Assembly (NCBI GenBank): GCA_009760855.2
Contig: WPIO01000021.1
Span: forward strand, 808,001 to 872,000
DNA: 64,000 nucleotides
Direction: 5' to 3'
DNA from: Cristatella mucedo
Lineage: Eukaryota > Bryozoa > Phylactolaemata > Cristatellidae
A program made the position numbers and the translations under genes. A model generated the notes under the pieces. That model worked only from the letters and a program-made list of their open reading frames with translations, searched no databases and was not told where the DNA came from. Positions 16,201 through 26,329 of the stretch are shown here, in pieces (position 1 is the stretch's first letter; each line of letters opens with the position of its first letter).

Positions 16201-16858
16201 AAACTTTATTATGAGTGTACATACAATAATAGTACAACAGGTGGAGTATCCATTATTGGTGCTAGCTCCTCGGTTAGTTTCAAGCAGTCCTTCGAATCTC
16301 TTGGACCGAGTCCCTCCAATGGCAAGCTGCCAACACTGTCAGTAATCGATCACCTCCAGAAAATGGCCAATGCTAACTTTATTCAAGTTTTTTTCGTGTG
16401 TGCACGCGTGCATGTGTGCGCAATATATAAAGATTGCTTTGAGATGCATGAGTGACAACAAAAGTGTCAGGCTAGCTCTTCCTTTCTATGGGCGGAGTGG
16501 CATAGTAGGCGTTCGCAACAGAGGAATTGATGTACAAGACAATATTCTAAGCGCTAAATCCGTAAATGCCTTGGAGTGCCTACTTGAAAAGCACCATTGC
16601 TATTGTCGGAGCACTTGAAGCTTCTCTTCAGTGGTGCTATATGCCCACAGGCACAAATACCAAAATGTGCCAGCTCATTTTTGTGCGTTTCTTTTTTACC
16701 ATCTGGGGGGGCTACATTTATCGTTGGCATGGTACTAGAACTTGCTTTTTGCTTCATACCAAGTTGAATCGCGTGTCGTCGTTTTCTTATCCTGCTGTCA
16801 CAGAATACCTCCGAATTCGACCTTGGTGTTTGAAGTAGAACTTGTCGGCATCGAGTAG
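3758..16858 (+). CDS. FKBP3: FKBP3 (FKBP25) nuclear peptidyl-prolyl isomerase, N-terminus missing
   Basis: Exons 3758-3859, 6545-6685, 10830-10965, 14154-14218, 14554-14648 and 16804-16858 join in phase to 197 codons plus TAG. The first exon reads FLSEHKLKGTVNNV and matches the basic tilted helix bundle unique to FKBP25. A 47-residue low-complexity linker follows, then a C-terminal FKBP domain with YYTGKLQDGTVFDTN, FKVGQGKVIRGW, EPEWAYGKKG and IPPNSTLVFEVELV. The ligand-pocket Tyr, Phe-Asp, Val-Ile, Trp and Tyr of the family are all present, so catalysis should be intact. In vertebrates this protein is nuclear, binds nucleic acid through the N-terminal bundle and associates with chromatin factors; that role is transferred by family. 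About 30-40 residues at the N-terminus were not located and lie in an exon upstream of 3758 or outside the window. The intron after the first listed exon starts with GC. Confidence 0.95.
4683..4860 (-). mobile_element. SINE-1, tRNA-derived, near full length
   Basis: Reverse-complement reading: GATGGCACACTGGGTAAGGT (A-box-like head), a perfect Pol III B box GGTTCGATTCC, a body GCCACTGCAAGCGGTGGTGA, then GAGGCTGTTTAATCAGC-type stem loop and ATTTATTTATT. Inserted in LINE-B, which resumes on both sides. Confidence 0.85.
5095..5215 (-). mobile_element. LINE-A 3' tail fragment inside LINE-B
   Basis: (TAA)n followed by AGCGCCCTCAGAGAACTTAA and CTTTACATTTGCTGCAAAGG, the LINE-A tail in minus orientation. 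LINE-B sequence lies on both sides. Confidence 0.75.
6145..6174. repeat. (GA)n microsatellite
   Basis: About 15 GA units in FKBP3 intron 3860-6544. Confidence 0.95.
6545..6685 (+). CDS. FKBP3: FKBP3 exon: linker
   Basis: Forty-seven codons in phase 0, beginning SFRAEGEVDETG and continuing as an Ala/Thr/Lys-rich stretch that ends TAPATAD. The acceptor is cattttcag and the donor gtgggt. It sits where vertebrate FKBP25 has its acidic, disordered linker. The low-complexity content makes the exact boundaries less certain than those of the other exons. Confidence 0.8.
7620..9610 (+). mobile_element. LINE-A copy, long but heavily decayed
   Basis: Plus strand. Remnants of the segment before RT lie near 7620-8240 (FFKKAFARLLTKK). 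The RT core is near 8400-8730 (FDTIDH at 8475-8492, then degraded GPLLF and DD-box regions). The thumb is near 8880-9060 (VSHNVTQNLKSLTLKMG) and the C-terminal domain near 9150-9540, aligning to the 42.5-43.4 kb copy. Many stops. It lies in FKBP3 intron 6686-10829. Confidence 0.75.
10164..10210. repeat. (GT)n microsatellite
   Basis: About 23 GT units, then degenerate CGTGCGCGTATGTGTG to about 10280. Confidence 0.97.
10830..10965 (+). CDS. FKBP3: FKBP3 exon: start of FKBP domain
   Basis: Acceptor tttgtttag and donor GTAAG. Encodes KEKEKPKYTKRIIKKGDKNK followed by MPSKGDTVKCYYTGKL and QDGTVFDTN, ending in phase 1. PKYTK...KKGD is diagnostic of FKBP25 among FKBPs. Confidence 0.95.
12640..12868 (+). 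mobile_element. SINE with LINE-A tail (SINE-2 type, other head)
   Basis: Head GGGTAAGGTACTCGCTCTAT and CAGGTAATAGGTTCCTGCAG like SINE-1. It is followed by LINE-A tail TGCCTAGAAAGAGATTGAGT, GGGTGCTATATCAAATGCAT and (TTA)n. Lies in FKBP3 intron 10966-14153. Confidence 0.65.
14154..14218 (+). CDS. FKBP3: FKBP3 exon: basic loop and VIRG segment
   Basis: Acceptor ttttgcag and donor GTCAGT. Encodes AKQKSKTPPLAFKVGQGK and VIRG. The Lys-rich insert corresponds to the long basic loop that is special to FKBP25. Confidence 0.94.
14433..14468. repeat. 36-bp near-perfect palindrome in FKBP3 intron
   Basis: Arms of 18 bp with one mismatch and no spacer, centred at 14450/14451 (core GGGCTCGAGCCC, outer GCTGCCTACG / CGTAGGCAGC). 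It sits in the 335-bp intron between exons 14154-14218 and 14554-14648. Confidence 0.9.
14554..14648 (+). CDS. FKBP3: FKBP3 exon: WDEALL to GLEG
   Basis: Starts with the pocket Trp codon directly after ttgcag. Encodes WDEALLTM, LNEVAELVIEPEWAYGKKG and LEG. It ends with two bases of the next codon at donor GTATCC. Confidence 0.95.
16804..16858 (+). CDS. FKBP3: FKBP3 terminal exon
   Basis: Acceptor tgtcacag. The first base completes a Lys codon, then IPPNSTLVFEVELVGIE and TAG follow. This is the last beta strand of the FKBP fold and ends like other FKBP25 proteins. Confidence 0.95.
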
Positions 16859-16968
16859 GTGTGGCATGCAGCTGCACCCCTGGCAAATGGAAGGAAGGGA
16901 GCTCTAGCTGCCTCCGCGATGCTGTTTCATGCATTGGGAGGAATTCGCAGGCTAGCGTGGTTCTTAGA

Positions 16969-16974
16969 ATTAAA
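16969..16974 (+). terminator. FKBP3: Likely FKBP3 poly(A) signal ATTAAA
   Basis: The common variant hexamer ATTAAA lies 110 bases after the FKBP3 stop codon. No AATAAA is seen closer. Confidence 0.45.
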
Positions 16975-17520
16975 ATCTATTCATTTTCGTACGGCGGTGT
17001 GATTCCTGTCTCATAGTGGAATCCGTGGCTCCTACTTTGACCATGTCGCCAGCTGACTCATATAAGGCCGCTACTGTTCCAGCTGGACTGGTGGCTTGAC
17101 ACATTGGGTAGCTTGCTGCCTGACATAGCCTGGCCAGGCTGGCTGGAGGCTGGTAGGAGGTCTGGTAAGCGGCCGCCGTTGCTTTTCTCAAGTTTCGCTA
17201 TCGGCAGCGCATAGCCTGCAGGCTTCTTGCTCGATGGCAGCCCAGCAAACGACAAGCCACGTCGACGGCTGCGCCAGCTGGGTAGCATTCCTGCTGATCG
17301 ACGGTTGGTTCCAATTGATGTTGGGTGCTACGAACGATTGTAAAATACCCAGCCAATGAGGAAGGGCCAGCCAGGGCAAAGCCCTCAGCAAAGGCTTGCT
17401 CAGGCATCGTGGCGGGTCTTCGTGCGATGTGGCAAGCTTGATCTCCATACATTCGTGGAGTATAAGGACTAGGTTTCGATAGGATACTGGCCCGTGCATT
17501 CATTTACTCCAGAGGAGCCA
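16975..17520 (-). other. GC-rich stretch with overlapping minus-strand open frames
   Basis: Three minus-strand frames stay open for 70-100 codons. A plausible reading begins after acceptor cctgcag near 17220 and ends at a stop near 17058. No known domain was seen. A convergent gene downstream of FKBP3 is possible but unsupported. Confidence 0.15.
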
Positions 17521-17644
17521 GGACATCACCCCTGTGCTGAATTCGGCGTTCTACATTTACTTGTATTGCTCGCTTTGAGTGGCAGATTTTGTACCATTTA
17601 TTTAGTAGCAGAAAATCCTTAGAGGCTTTCACTCCGCTCTCACC

Positions 17645-17720
17645 AGAAAATACAGAAATGTCTTCTGAAAGACTCGAACTTGCGACTTGGATCGTAAAGG
17701 GAGAGCACCTTACTACGTGA
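17645..17720 (-). mobile_element. SINE-1 head fragment
   Basis: AAGACTCGAACTTGCGACTT and GAGCACCTTACTACGTGA are the tRNA-like head on the minus strand. Confidence 0.45.
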
Positions 17721-17859
17721 CTTGTTGTAATATTAGATCAGAGGTGGCAGAGACTAGAAAAGAGTAAATGAGGGTGGTCCCCAAGTTGGCTTTCGTTGCT
17801 TTATCTACGCACTTGCTTTAATCATAACCGAACCCTTGCTGATGGTTTCATTTCCAAAC

Positions 17860-18620
17860 ATCCGTCTGTAAAATTATGCATCTCTGTCTGTGACTCCACT
17901 AAGCCACAGACTGAGTGGGTGGTACGTAAGAGAATTTTCTCTAGAGCACGCAAGCGAATTTCATTATGCATACGGTAGCCAACAGACTTAATCTCACCAA
18001 ACAATGAGAAAGTGAGAGACAAAGGTGTCGGAAGAACAGATTAGGTAGTGAGTAGCAGCTCAGGACGGCTGGAAATGATGGGCCATAGTCGGCAGCAGGA
18101 GAGTAGTTGTCGTTCAAGAAGTGGAAGTGGGCTCCACAGTATGGGACCTACAGAGCAAAAGTTTGTGTTGCCAATGGACTTTAAGCAGAAGATTATAACA
18201 GCTAATTTATTATCAATACAGGACCTGAGGGCACGAGGAGGCTGAAACTAGTGCAGCAGTTCAGCTAGGGATGAAGAAGCCAGGCCGTGGCAGGCCTTGT
18301 GGGTCAGCTTAAAAACTTTGCTCTGTATCCGTTGACTAACCGGCAGCCATCCAAGCTCTTTCAGCAAAGGAGCCACATGGTCAAAACGCTGGGATTTTTT
18401 AGCTAAACTTGCAGCCATATTCATCGCTAGTTGCAGAGCCCTAGTGGCTTTTTTTGGTAGCCCAGCCCAAACGGAATTGCAGTAATCTAACCGAAACAGA
18501 ACCAGGGAGCCAGTTAAATTGTTTGCATGGCGCCGTTGATGAGTCCCTGATCTTAGAGATCGGACATTGTGGCTAGCTATGGAGGGAGTCTTCCTCATGA
18601 AACTTTCAAAATGTAGGCAT
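17860..18620 (-). mobile_element. LINE-B 3' fragment
   Basis: On the minus strand 18598-18248 reads [40 protein letters not shown] and LTHKACHGLASSSLAELLH. The family 3' UTR follows, ending near 17875 (plus text GCATCTCTGTCTGTGACTCC). Confidence 0.85.
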
Positions 18621-18820
18621 TTGTCAAAGACAATACCTTAAAGTGGTGGCCGTTCGAAGAAGATGGAGTGGTACGTTCGGATATTTCAGGTTGTTGTAGC
18701 TTGTGCATAAGGATAATGATTTTGTTACTGACTAACGCTCGTAATTGCAGCTAGGCAACCTAGCCGTGAGATGTGAGGCTAGTATAGCTCTAGCGTTTGA
18801 TCGGTAACTTAAAAAGCATT

Positions 18821-18843
18821 TATGTATATATATATACATATAT

Positions 18844-18920
<77 letters not shown>
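18821..18920. repeat. (TA)n with internal (AC)n
   Basis: TATA repeats with an ACACAC block at 18845-18860. An AT-rich run of this length is prone to cruciform extrusion. Confidence 0.95.
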
Positions 18921-18921
<1 letters not shown>

Positions 18922-18929
18922 ATTCTGAC

Positions 18930-20069
18930 TGCCCAAGGCCTCCAACTAAGAAAACACTACCCACTGCATGGGATGGCTTGAATGCCTGTGAAGCATTCTC
19001 AACTTGGCCATTCTCAACTTGGCTGTTTCTGGCAGCTCTTTCTCACTTGGAAATCTTTTGCTTTGCCATTGCTGTTCATTTGCTTCACAGCAATCCCCAT
19101 TTAAATTACCAGTAAGTTTTTGCTCTGCTGTGTTGAGGTGTAAATTGCTGGCTGTGGTGTTCATGCGTTTGAGAAAAGTTGCTGGACTTACAACACACTT
19201 GGTGTTATGGCTGTGAGCGGGTATGCCAAATAATAATTGTAAAATTTTTCCACAGCACCAGAAAAGAACTAGATCTCCAGCTTGGTACTTGATTTTGAAA
19301 ATGCTACTCCGCGAACATGCAGTCAACTGAGGAGTGGATTACCGATCAGTCAAGTGAGGGCGAGGTTACTAAGCGCCAAGGATGTGATTACCAACGTATG
19401 ATCAGCAGCTGGGACTGTTCATGAGCTGCCACTAGGCATTCTATGTTAGCTGACGATGGGCAAGAGTTGGTGGATTTGTTGTAGCTAACCTGCCCGTCGA
19501 TAGCTAATATGTACTGACAAAAAAGCTACGAAAACTATAAAAACCAGCCTGTATACACGTAGCTGCACAACTGTATAGTATGAGCAGTTCAGAGCCTCTT
19601 CAGAGTTCCATTGATGCATTATGAAGCTGTATAACTCCCAGCACTTGACGACATAGGCTGGAAAGAAAGTATGCCAATTGGTTTTTGATAGAATGCTCAT
19701 ACAACTTCCACACGCATACGGACGAAAGAGGACAATGTGCAAAGAGGCCTAAGCAAAAGCCGTGGCTAGTAGTCTATGGCCTGTTGACAATTATGGTCAT
19801 GCTGTTAGTGCTTCGCTACTGTCGCTTAAGGTAAGTTAGTGCCCTCTGATTTGGGCTGCTGCCTTTGATGTGCGCTGTCGGCCAAGCCTCTGAATGATGG
19901 CCTATAATATCTGCTTACGGCATTCACTTTGATGTAACTTACTCCTGAGTATGAGGGAGATGAGTAGCAGCGTGGGGGCAATAACTGGACCTCAGGCGTT
20001 CTGAATGCAGCTCGGTTGTGGAAGCTGCCGAGGGCTGTTCTGAGGAGAGCTAGAACCCGACGCGTGGAG
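18930..20069. other. No gene recognised
   Basis: A 126-codon minus-strand open frame (19326-18946) has a YQAGDLVLFW stretch faintly like a retroelement integrase end. Nothing else supports that. Confidence 0.3.
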
Positions 20070-21470
20070 TTCGGTAGGGAAGAAAGGCATTTAAAAGTGA
20101 GCGGCAGAACCGTGAAGTCGATACGCAGCTTGCTGGCGAGTCAATTCGGATCGGCGAGAAGTGTGTCTGGCAGTGTCCACGTTCGCGTCAGATAAGCCTA
20201 GCTGCAGAGTACGGCAGCGACTCAAAGCGTCTTACGCATTGTCAGGTAGAACTACAAGTATTGAATTACATAGGTCTAGATGGGATGTCACAAATGCAAG
20301 GACCAGCTTGAACAAGGTTCCCTTCCCAGGAGTCTTAGCCCAAAGGCGAGCATGACTCAGGTCGCAAGTACGAGTCCTGCAGTAGGCGATCCTGTATTGC
20401 CTGCTGCAAGCCTTAATGATAACCGTTAAGGCTCATCTGACGCTTTATAAATGAGGCTGCTAAATCAGTTAACCTTAGCTGAAAAAATCCCGAATTATTT
20501 TTCTATGCTAAGCACCAGAAAGTATGCAGATTTGACTGTACTGTCGAGCTTGTTGAAAATCTAATCAAAATGACATTTTAGAACAAGACACCGGAGGAAG
20601 AGGCAGGAGGCGAGATTGCATGCAGAGGCTTCAGGAGATATGCTACCAGAGCCCATTTTGAATGTTGGTTAGGCTTACAATATTTTTAGGAGCACAAGGT
20701 TTCCCATATTTAGTTGTTTTTGTCGTCATTTAATGTGAAACTTTGCTCCCACCCAAGGGCGAATGAGAGCCATACATGCATCAAGGGAGCTGAGAACGTT
20801 TCAATTGCTGAAAGGCACGAAAGGATCAAAGCGCTGGCACAGCTGAGTCATCTGCATAAAAATGAAAGCCCACATTGTGCTTGGCGATTACATTGGCATA
20901 AGGAAGACTAAAAGTTGTGAAGACAAACTAGAACAGGGATTTGTGCATGGTCCCGTTCTTTTCACGGTTTATACTCACCTTCTCGCCAATGTGATAGCCA
21001 AGCACAATCTAGGTTGTCACTTCTATGCAGATGACACTTGGTTGTACCATTGATTTGATCTGATTTGATTAATGCATTATCATTATTAATATTAAATAAT
21101 AAATCCCTGGAGTATTTCATGTTCTCAAGCCCACGGATGATCTTGGGTCTTTGATATCTACTGTGCATTCTCCAACTGAGTTACGACCTAAACCGCTGTA
21201 GTGCAGTGCCCGTGATACTTGGCATTTCGACAGGTGCTAAAGAAGGATTTGACCATCAATGGTATCAAAGGCTTTCCAGAGATCTATCGGAACTAGCAGA
21301 GGGACTACCCAAGTCTGCATTTCCGAGATGGTCGTTACCTCGATTATTTAGTGCAGCAACTAACTACTGCCAGTATGATTTCATGAAATTTCTCAACGCT
21401 GCAAAAGCACAAGTATTGCATGCCGGATGTGCTTGGCGAATGTTTATCATCGTGAGCAGTTAATAATAAT
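20070..21470 (-). mobile_element. LINE-A copy, decayed, with a SINE inserted
   Basis: On the minus strand the C-terminal domain is at 20080-20330, interrupted by SINE-1 at about 20335-20480. It resumes near 20500-20900 (stretches like the 43.0-43.4 kb copy). A short plus-oriented RT piece ([30 protein letters not shown]) is at 20940-21055, and more minus-oriented RT lies at 21100-21320. The orientation switch indicates two overlapping or rearranged copies. Confidence 0.65.
20335..20480 (+). mobile_element. SINE-1 copy nested in LINE-A
   Basis: CAGGTCGCAAGTACGAGTCC (worn B box), AACCGTTAAGGCTCATCTGA and GAGGCTGCTAAATCAG in plus orientation, inside the 20.1-21.5 kb LINE-A copy. Confidence 0.75.
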
Positions 21471-21559
21471 AATATCAATTAGTCAAAATATCATGGCACA
21501 TTGGTTATTCATTTGAAGGGGAAGTATTTCGAATTATTTTGATAAGTATTTCGGACGAG

Positions 21560-22000
21560 AAGTAATATAATAATAATTATATATTTATATAGCGCCCTCA
21601 GAGAGCTTGATTTCGTTTTAGGCATTTTACATAGGCATGGCGAGATACAGGTGAATAAACCCAGAGCAAGGACACCAAGGCGGCGGCCTATCGTTTGGGC
21701 GCCTCCTCATCCCATCGTCCTACAAGCTCCGGTAGACCCCCATCGCCAGGCGTTGCCAGGCTCGGCCGCCGCCTCGTCGGGGTACTTCAAGGCTAAATGG
21801 TCGGCGTGCGGCTGCTCAAACTCGACGAGACCGCGACTCGAACTCAACGACAAGCGCTTTCTCGCGGTCGAACGGCCCGGCCTGCCATCGTAGATCGGAC
21901 GCTGGCTTGCGACCGAAAACTGCTTCCTTTAAAGCAAATGTAAAGTGCCCAGAAAGAGATTCAGCTCTCTGAGGGTGATATACAAATGTATTATTATTAC
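21560..22000. repeat. Inverted pair of LINE-A tails around a GC-rich core
   Basis: The left arm at about 21570-21635 is a LINE-A tail in minus orientation. The right arm at about 21930-21995 is the same tail in plus orientation. Between them lie about 270 bp of GC- and CpG-rich sequence unlike its surroundings (21650-21915). It has one open frame of 80 codons that I do not recognise. The pair ends 40 bp before the hAT element. Confidence 0.65.
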
Positions 22001-22041
22001 TCGCAGCAGTGTTGACTCTGTGAAGTGATTTGCTCTTAACT

Positions 22042-24458
22042 CAGACCTGCTTAAATTCGGCGTTTGGAGGCCTCACGCCGAATTTGCCGAAAATATTGGG
22101 GCCACCTGACGCCGAATTTGAGAGGCTGTGTGTCACTGTGATTCGCCGTCGGGAGAGTGTGGAAGCATTTCGGGGACGATTCGGAGATGAAGATGTCGTT
22201 TTTTTCAAGGTCTCAAATGCTGCACGGCGTGCAAAGCCGTTCCAGAAAGAGGATGAGCTTAGATAAGTGCTTCAGGTCGTTACCCGTGATCCACATGGTG
22301 CCGTCGTATCTGTGCAGTGCAAGTTCTTTGGGCGCACGGGCATCGGCAAGCGAAAACGTACGCGGCATATCGAACTGTTCCAGCATCCGTTTAGGAAGGA
22401 TAACTATCGAAGCCATATGGAGAAGCAGCATTACAGTGACTGGACCGATTACAAGGCTGCATCGGCGTAGGCGAATAAAACCTTCTTTGATAATTGACCC
22501 GAACATTGCAACAAGCTGCATTCTTACTTTCGACGATACTAGCTGCAAGCTGGAGTTCATAATCGATGCTCCCGTTGTCGAGAAGTTGATCGGTGGTGTA
22601 TTTTGGCACAATGGCGTTGAAGGAGAATCATCGTCGAAGGCTTTGTCTCAGTTCAAGATTCAAAGCGGCGGCCGCTGCAAGGTCGTCGTTACGAATCCAC
22701 TGAGGTTTCTGTTGGTGAATAAGCATGTTTCAGTTGGCCTATCATTCCGACAGACTGTGGCTGTAATTCGCCATCAGCAGGAGTTGACCAAAAATCCCAA
22801 ATTGATGGGTGTGACCAGGCATACGGTTTCGAGCCATGTGTGTCTCATAGTTGCTGTTTCACTTCAATGCATGTCTGAGCTTCTGAGCGACACCTTCACT
22901 AGAGCATTCTCGTTTGCCTGCGACTGCACCTCGCACATGGGCCTGTCTTACTTGTCTGTGCGCCTACGAATGCCTATTTCGGGATTCGAGCCAATGTCCG
23001 TTTGCTTCCGAGTACTATATTTGATTGTCACGTAGCGGTCAACCAGGTCGCTGCTGTCGTCAGAGCCATTGACACCGTATTGTTGGTTTGGCACCAGAAG
23101 CTACTTGGCGTCGCGTTAGATGAGGAGAATACGACGACTTGACGCCATGGCAGTGTCGTTACTCTTCTTGAGCAGGAAGCTGCCCATCGTGTCTTGAGTG
23201 TTAGATGCCCTCCACATCAAATGGACTTGGTCATGGAGAAAGGCTTTGCCGACATCGATGATGGCGACTTCGTTAAGCAGGTCAACTCATTTATTACTCA
23301 CCTTCGCCGCCAAGAGAACTTGATTACGGAGATGCACTCTACGTATCCGAGGCTAATCAATCGTTGGCTCCACATGGACAATTCTTTGTCGTGGCTGCTA
23401 CAACACTGCATTCGACTTTTCCAACATATTCAGGAGAAACAATTCGACGGTGCACCGGATTTGGAATGGTGGATTACGGCGTCAGTGGTTGCAGCTGTGT
23501 GCAGGGTTGTCAACGTTACATTCATCAAGCTGCAGTCGCGAGATCTCATCATCACCCAGCAACGTTCCAATATTGAAAAGCTGATCGCCCATCTGTCTTT
23601 GTTATTCACAATTGACCTAACGGGTGAAGATCGTGGGGCAGATGCAATAGGAGTTGGACGATTGAGTATTCCGTTTCACTCGGTTCAAGAATTTATTGAG
23701 GAACAGGGAACATTCTTCCACGACCAACTCAATGCGCTCAATAACGATCGCCGTCGTACAGTTGTCACAAAACTAGGCACGTTTATGATGAGCTCGGTTG
23801 AAGGAATGGTGCAGGTCCAAGCGGAACTCGACAGTTCTAATAATGCGGCAGCTTGTGAGGCACCTCCGGCGAGGCCTGCTGAGCTGTTCGCACTTCGTTC
23901 GCGTGACTTCAATTATTGTGTCCTTGATCCTCACCGCGATCGCCCAGTTTTGGACTTCGTACATGATTGAGGCTGTTGAGCAGGGGCATTGCCATCTTGT
24001 GGCTAACGATGCCATCAAGGCGGCTGTTGCCAGGCGCAACCAGTCGACGGATTTCAATACTGGCTTTGGATGACGTTGAACGTCTCTCGTCTGAATCTTC
24101 ATACAAACATCTGCGTCAGTTCTGCTGCGGATTGGCATCCGTTTTCGCCAATACAGCGTCGGTCTAGTCGGACTTGTCTGTACTCAAGTGGGAAATGGAC
24201 GACCGCCGCACCCATCTGACATCATTAGCTTTGGAGGGCATCTTCCAGACGAAGCAGTTTGATCGCGTGTCAACGCTTTAGAGTTTAAATGCTTTTACGC
24301 CATTTTCACCAGCTACTGCTTTACGTGCAGGGTCAATACAATGTCATTTTACTCGTCTGAAACGCTGTGTGGTGTGACGCCGAATGTAAGGGTCGGCGTG
24401 GCGCCGAAAATAAGTTAATTTCATTAAATTTGGCAAATGCCGAATTTAAGCAGGTTTG
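22042..24458 (+). mobile_element. hAT DNA transposon, nearly full length, broken transposase
   Basis: Terminal inverted repeats 22042-22066 and 24434-24458 agree at 23 of 25 positions (CAGACCTGCTTAAATTCGGC inward). Several CGCCGAA motifs sit just inside both ends, like transposase-binding repeats of hAT elements. The flanking octamers TCTTAACT and TCCTAAAG agree at 5 of 8 positions, a possible worn 8-bp target duplication. The 2.4-kb interior encodes a hAT-type transposase in several frames. The element is inactive as it stands. Confidence 0.9.
22140..24285 (+). pseudogene. hAT transposase, frameshifted
   Basis: Frame 1 (about 22140-22475, with an in-frame TAA at 22264) ends in a C2H2/BED-like finger, FQHPFRKDNYRSHMEKQHY. 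Frame 2 (about 22480-23035) has HVSVGLSFRQTVAVI and CDCTSHMGLSYLSVRLR, which carries the probable first catalytic Asp. Frame 1 resumes at about 23150-23970 with the hAT C-x2-H motif CPPHQMDLV and RLINRWLHMDNSLSW. Frame 3 ends with the C-terminal dimerisation segment GLASVFANTASV, a TAG at 24165, then LKWEMDDRRTHLTSLALEGI. There are at least three frameshifts and three stops, so it is non-functional. The domain order is typical of hAT elements. Confidence 0.85.
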
Positions 24459-24737
24459 TCCTAAAGCTGACTTTATGGCCAACCCTGAGTCACACAGCTA
24501 TGGCGATATTACTTATGTTAGATGCTTACCGCTAGAAAAGCTTAGCTCTTAGGCAGTTGACATCCGCGACTCCAAAAACACAGCTGGCGAGAGGAAGCGA
24601 AGAATCGCGGTAAGCAAAGGGTATATTCGACGAGATGCCATACGGAGCTCTGAATCGTATAGCGAGCGATCTTACACGGGATCTCCGGATCCACCTTCCT
24701 GATTTGGCAGCTGAAGTGTGTACATGTCCGTACATGG

Positions 24738-24792
24738 AAGGTAAAGTGCTTGCCTTAATGACCGAGGTCGTGGGGTCGAGCCATTTAGTATA
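24738..24792 (+). mobile_element. SINE head fragment
   Basis: GGTAAAGTGCTTGCCTTAAT, GACCGAGGTCGTGGGGTCGA and GCC resemble the SINE-1 head only. Confidence 0.4.
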
Positions 24793-24843
24793 TGTAAGTA
24801 CCTGTACGAAAATTAAGTTACTCTGAGGAGCTAAACACATTAG

Positions 24844-24966
<123 letters not shown>

Positions 24967-25535
24967 TGGTATTTTATATTGGCGACTATTGCCAACTATG
25001 TGGCGGCTGTCGCCTATTTGCATCATTTAGGTTTTTTCGTCGCATCATAATTATGTGGGGACCAATAGGATTTCGTTATCTCGATCGAGATCCCAGTCAT
25101 TAAACCGATTGAGACGAGGGTTATGGATTAGAAGTTCTAACTCCAGCACCAAAATGCTGCGATAATTGGCACAGCTCTTTGTATGGTTGTACGTATTAAC
25201 GGAGCGGAGTATTGCTGAATACGTCGGGCGTGCCCCTTCCCCTACAACTGAATGTCACTTGCCAGCTTTGATGCTATGTATCGAGAGTAGTAGCATAGTG
25301 GCTCTAATTGATTTAGTGCAATCGCGGTGTCTTATTCATGCTCCACACCAACTGCCTCAGTATGTCTCAAATCCGATGTCCAAGCTTTGGTGTTAACAGC
25401 TTCTTCCCTTCAACCATTATACAGTATTAAGAAAACGATGTAATGAGTAAAAAAGTATGAGGGTGTGGCTGTGCCCCGTGGGCCTATTTATGTAATCTCC
25501 CAGAGAACCTTGCAGCCGTACTCACATCTGTCTGG

Positions 25536-26240
25536 TGAGATAATAATAATAATAATAATAATACTGCACTTGATAAAGCGCCCACAGAGAACTTAATCTC
25601 TTTCTATGTGCTTTACATTTGCTGCAAAGGGAAAGGCAATTGAATGGTAAGTAAATTCATGCTTGAATAATAAACAAAAAGAATAATATAGTTAGGGGTG
25701 ACTTGCACAGGGTCACCATGCAAATGTTGTTATTGGCAGCATGCACAGTGTCAGCACGCATAAGCACATCAAGGACGAATCACAGGGACCCACTAAATGC
25801 TGTCATAAATAGGTGTGTTTTTAAGTTCCTTTTAAATGTGGCCAGGTCAGGGGATGTTCTGACGCAGGTCTGGAGGGAGTTCCAGGCTTTGGGAGCATAC
25901 GAACTAAATGCACGGTCTCCACAGGATTTAAGGTTTGTACGAGGTATTTGTAGACTGTTGGATTCCGAAAAGCGGGTGGTACGATGCTTGGCCTGATGGG
26001 GGAGTATATCGGAGAGATAAGCTGGAGCCATAGAAAGAAGGGACCTAAAAGTGAGCGACAAAACCTTGAAGTCAATCCGTTGCTTGACTGAAGATAGGTG
26101 CTGCGATGGGGAGTTGTAGGCGTGGCCTCTGTGTAGGCCGTTGTAGGCGTGGCCTCCTGGGTATGACAGAAACGCCCATAGCAGCAGCACAACAGCTGGG
26201 TAGGCAGAACGTCCGAGAAGCATTAATAGCCGGTGTAGGT
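25536..26240 (-). mobile_element. LINE-A 3' fragment
   Basis: The (TAA)n and GC-stem tail at 25540-25640 is followed on the minus strand by an open C-terminal reading (26223-25780). Motifs include LTFRSLLSMAPAYLSDILPH and [17 protein letters not shown] 27-bp unit beginning GTTGTAGGCGTGGCCTC is duplicated in tandem at 26113-26165. Confidence 0.85.
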
Positions 26241-26329
26241 TTCTTAGCCACTTCCGAGTTTATGCAAGGTCCTCAACACTTTCTAGTTCTGTGTTGTATG
26301 CGTTGCCCTTAGGGGTCAGGTTCGCAGCT

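Noticed and set aside
21650-21915. Weak likeness of the minus reading (LALKYPDEAAAEP) to tyrosine recombinases
   Set aside because: The match is about a dozen residues, the frame breaks, and no catalytic Arg or Tyr motif is visible.
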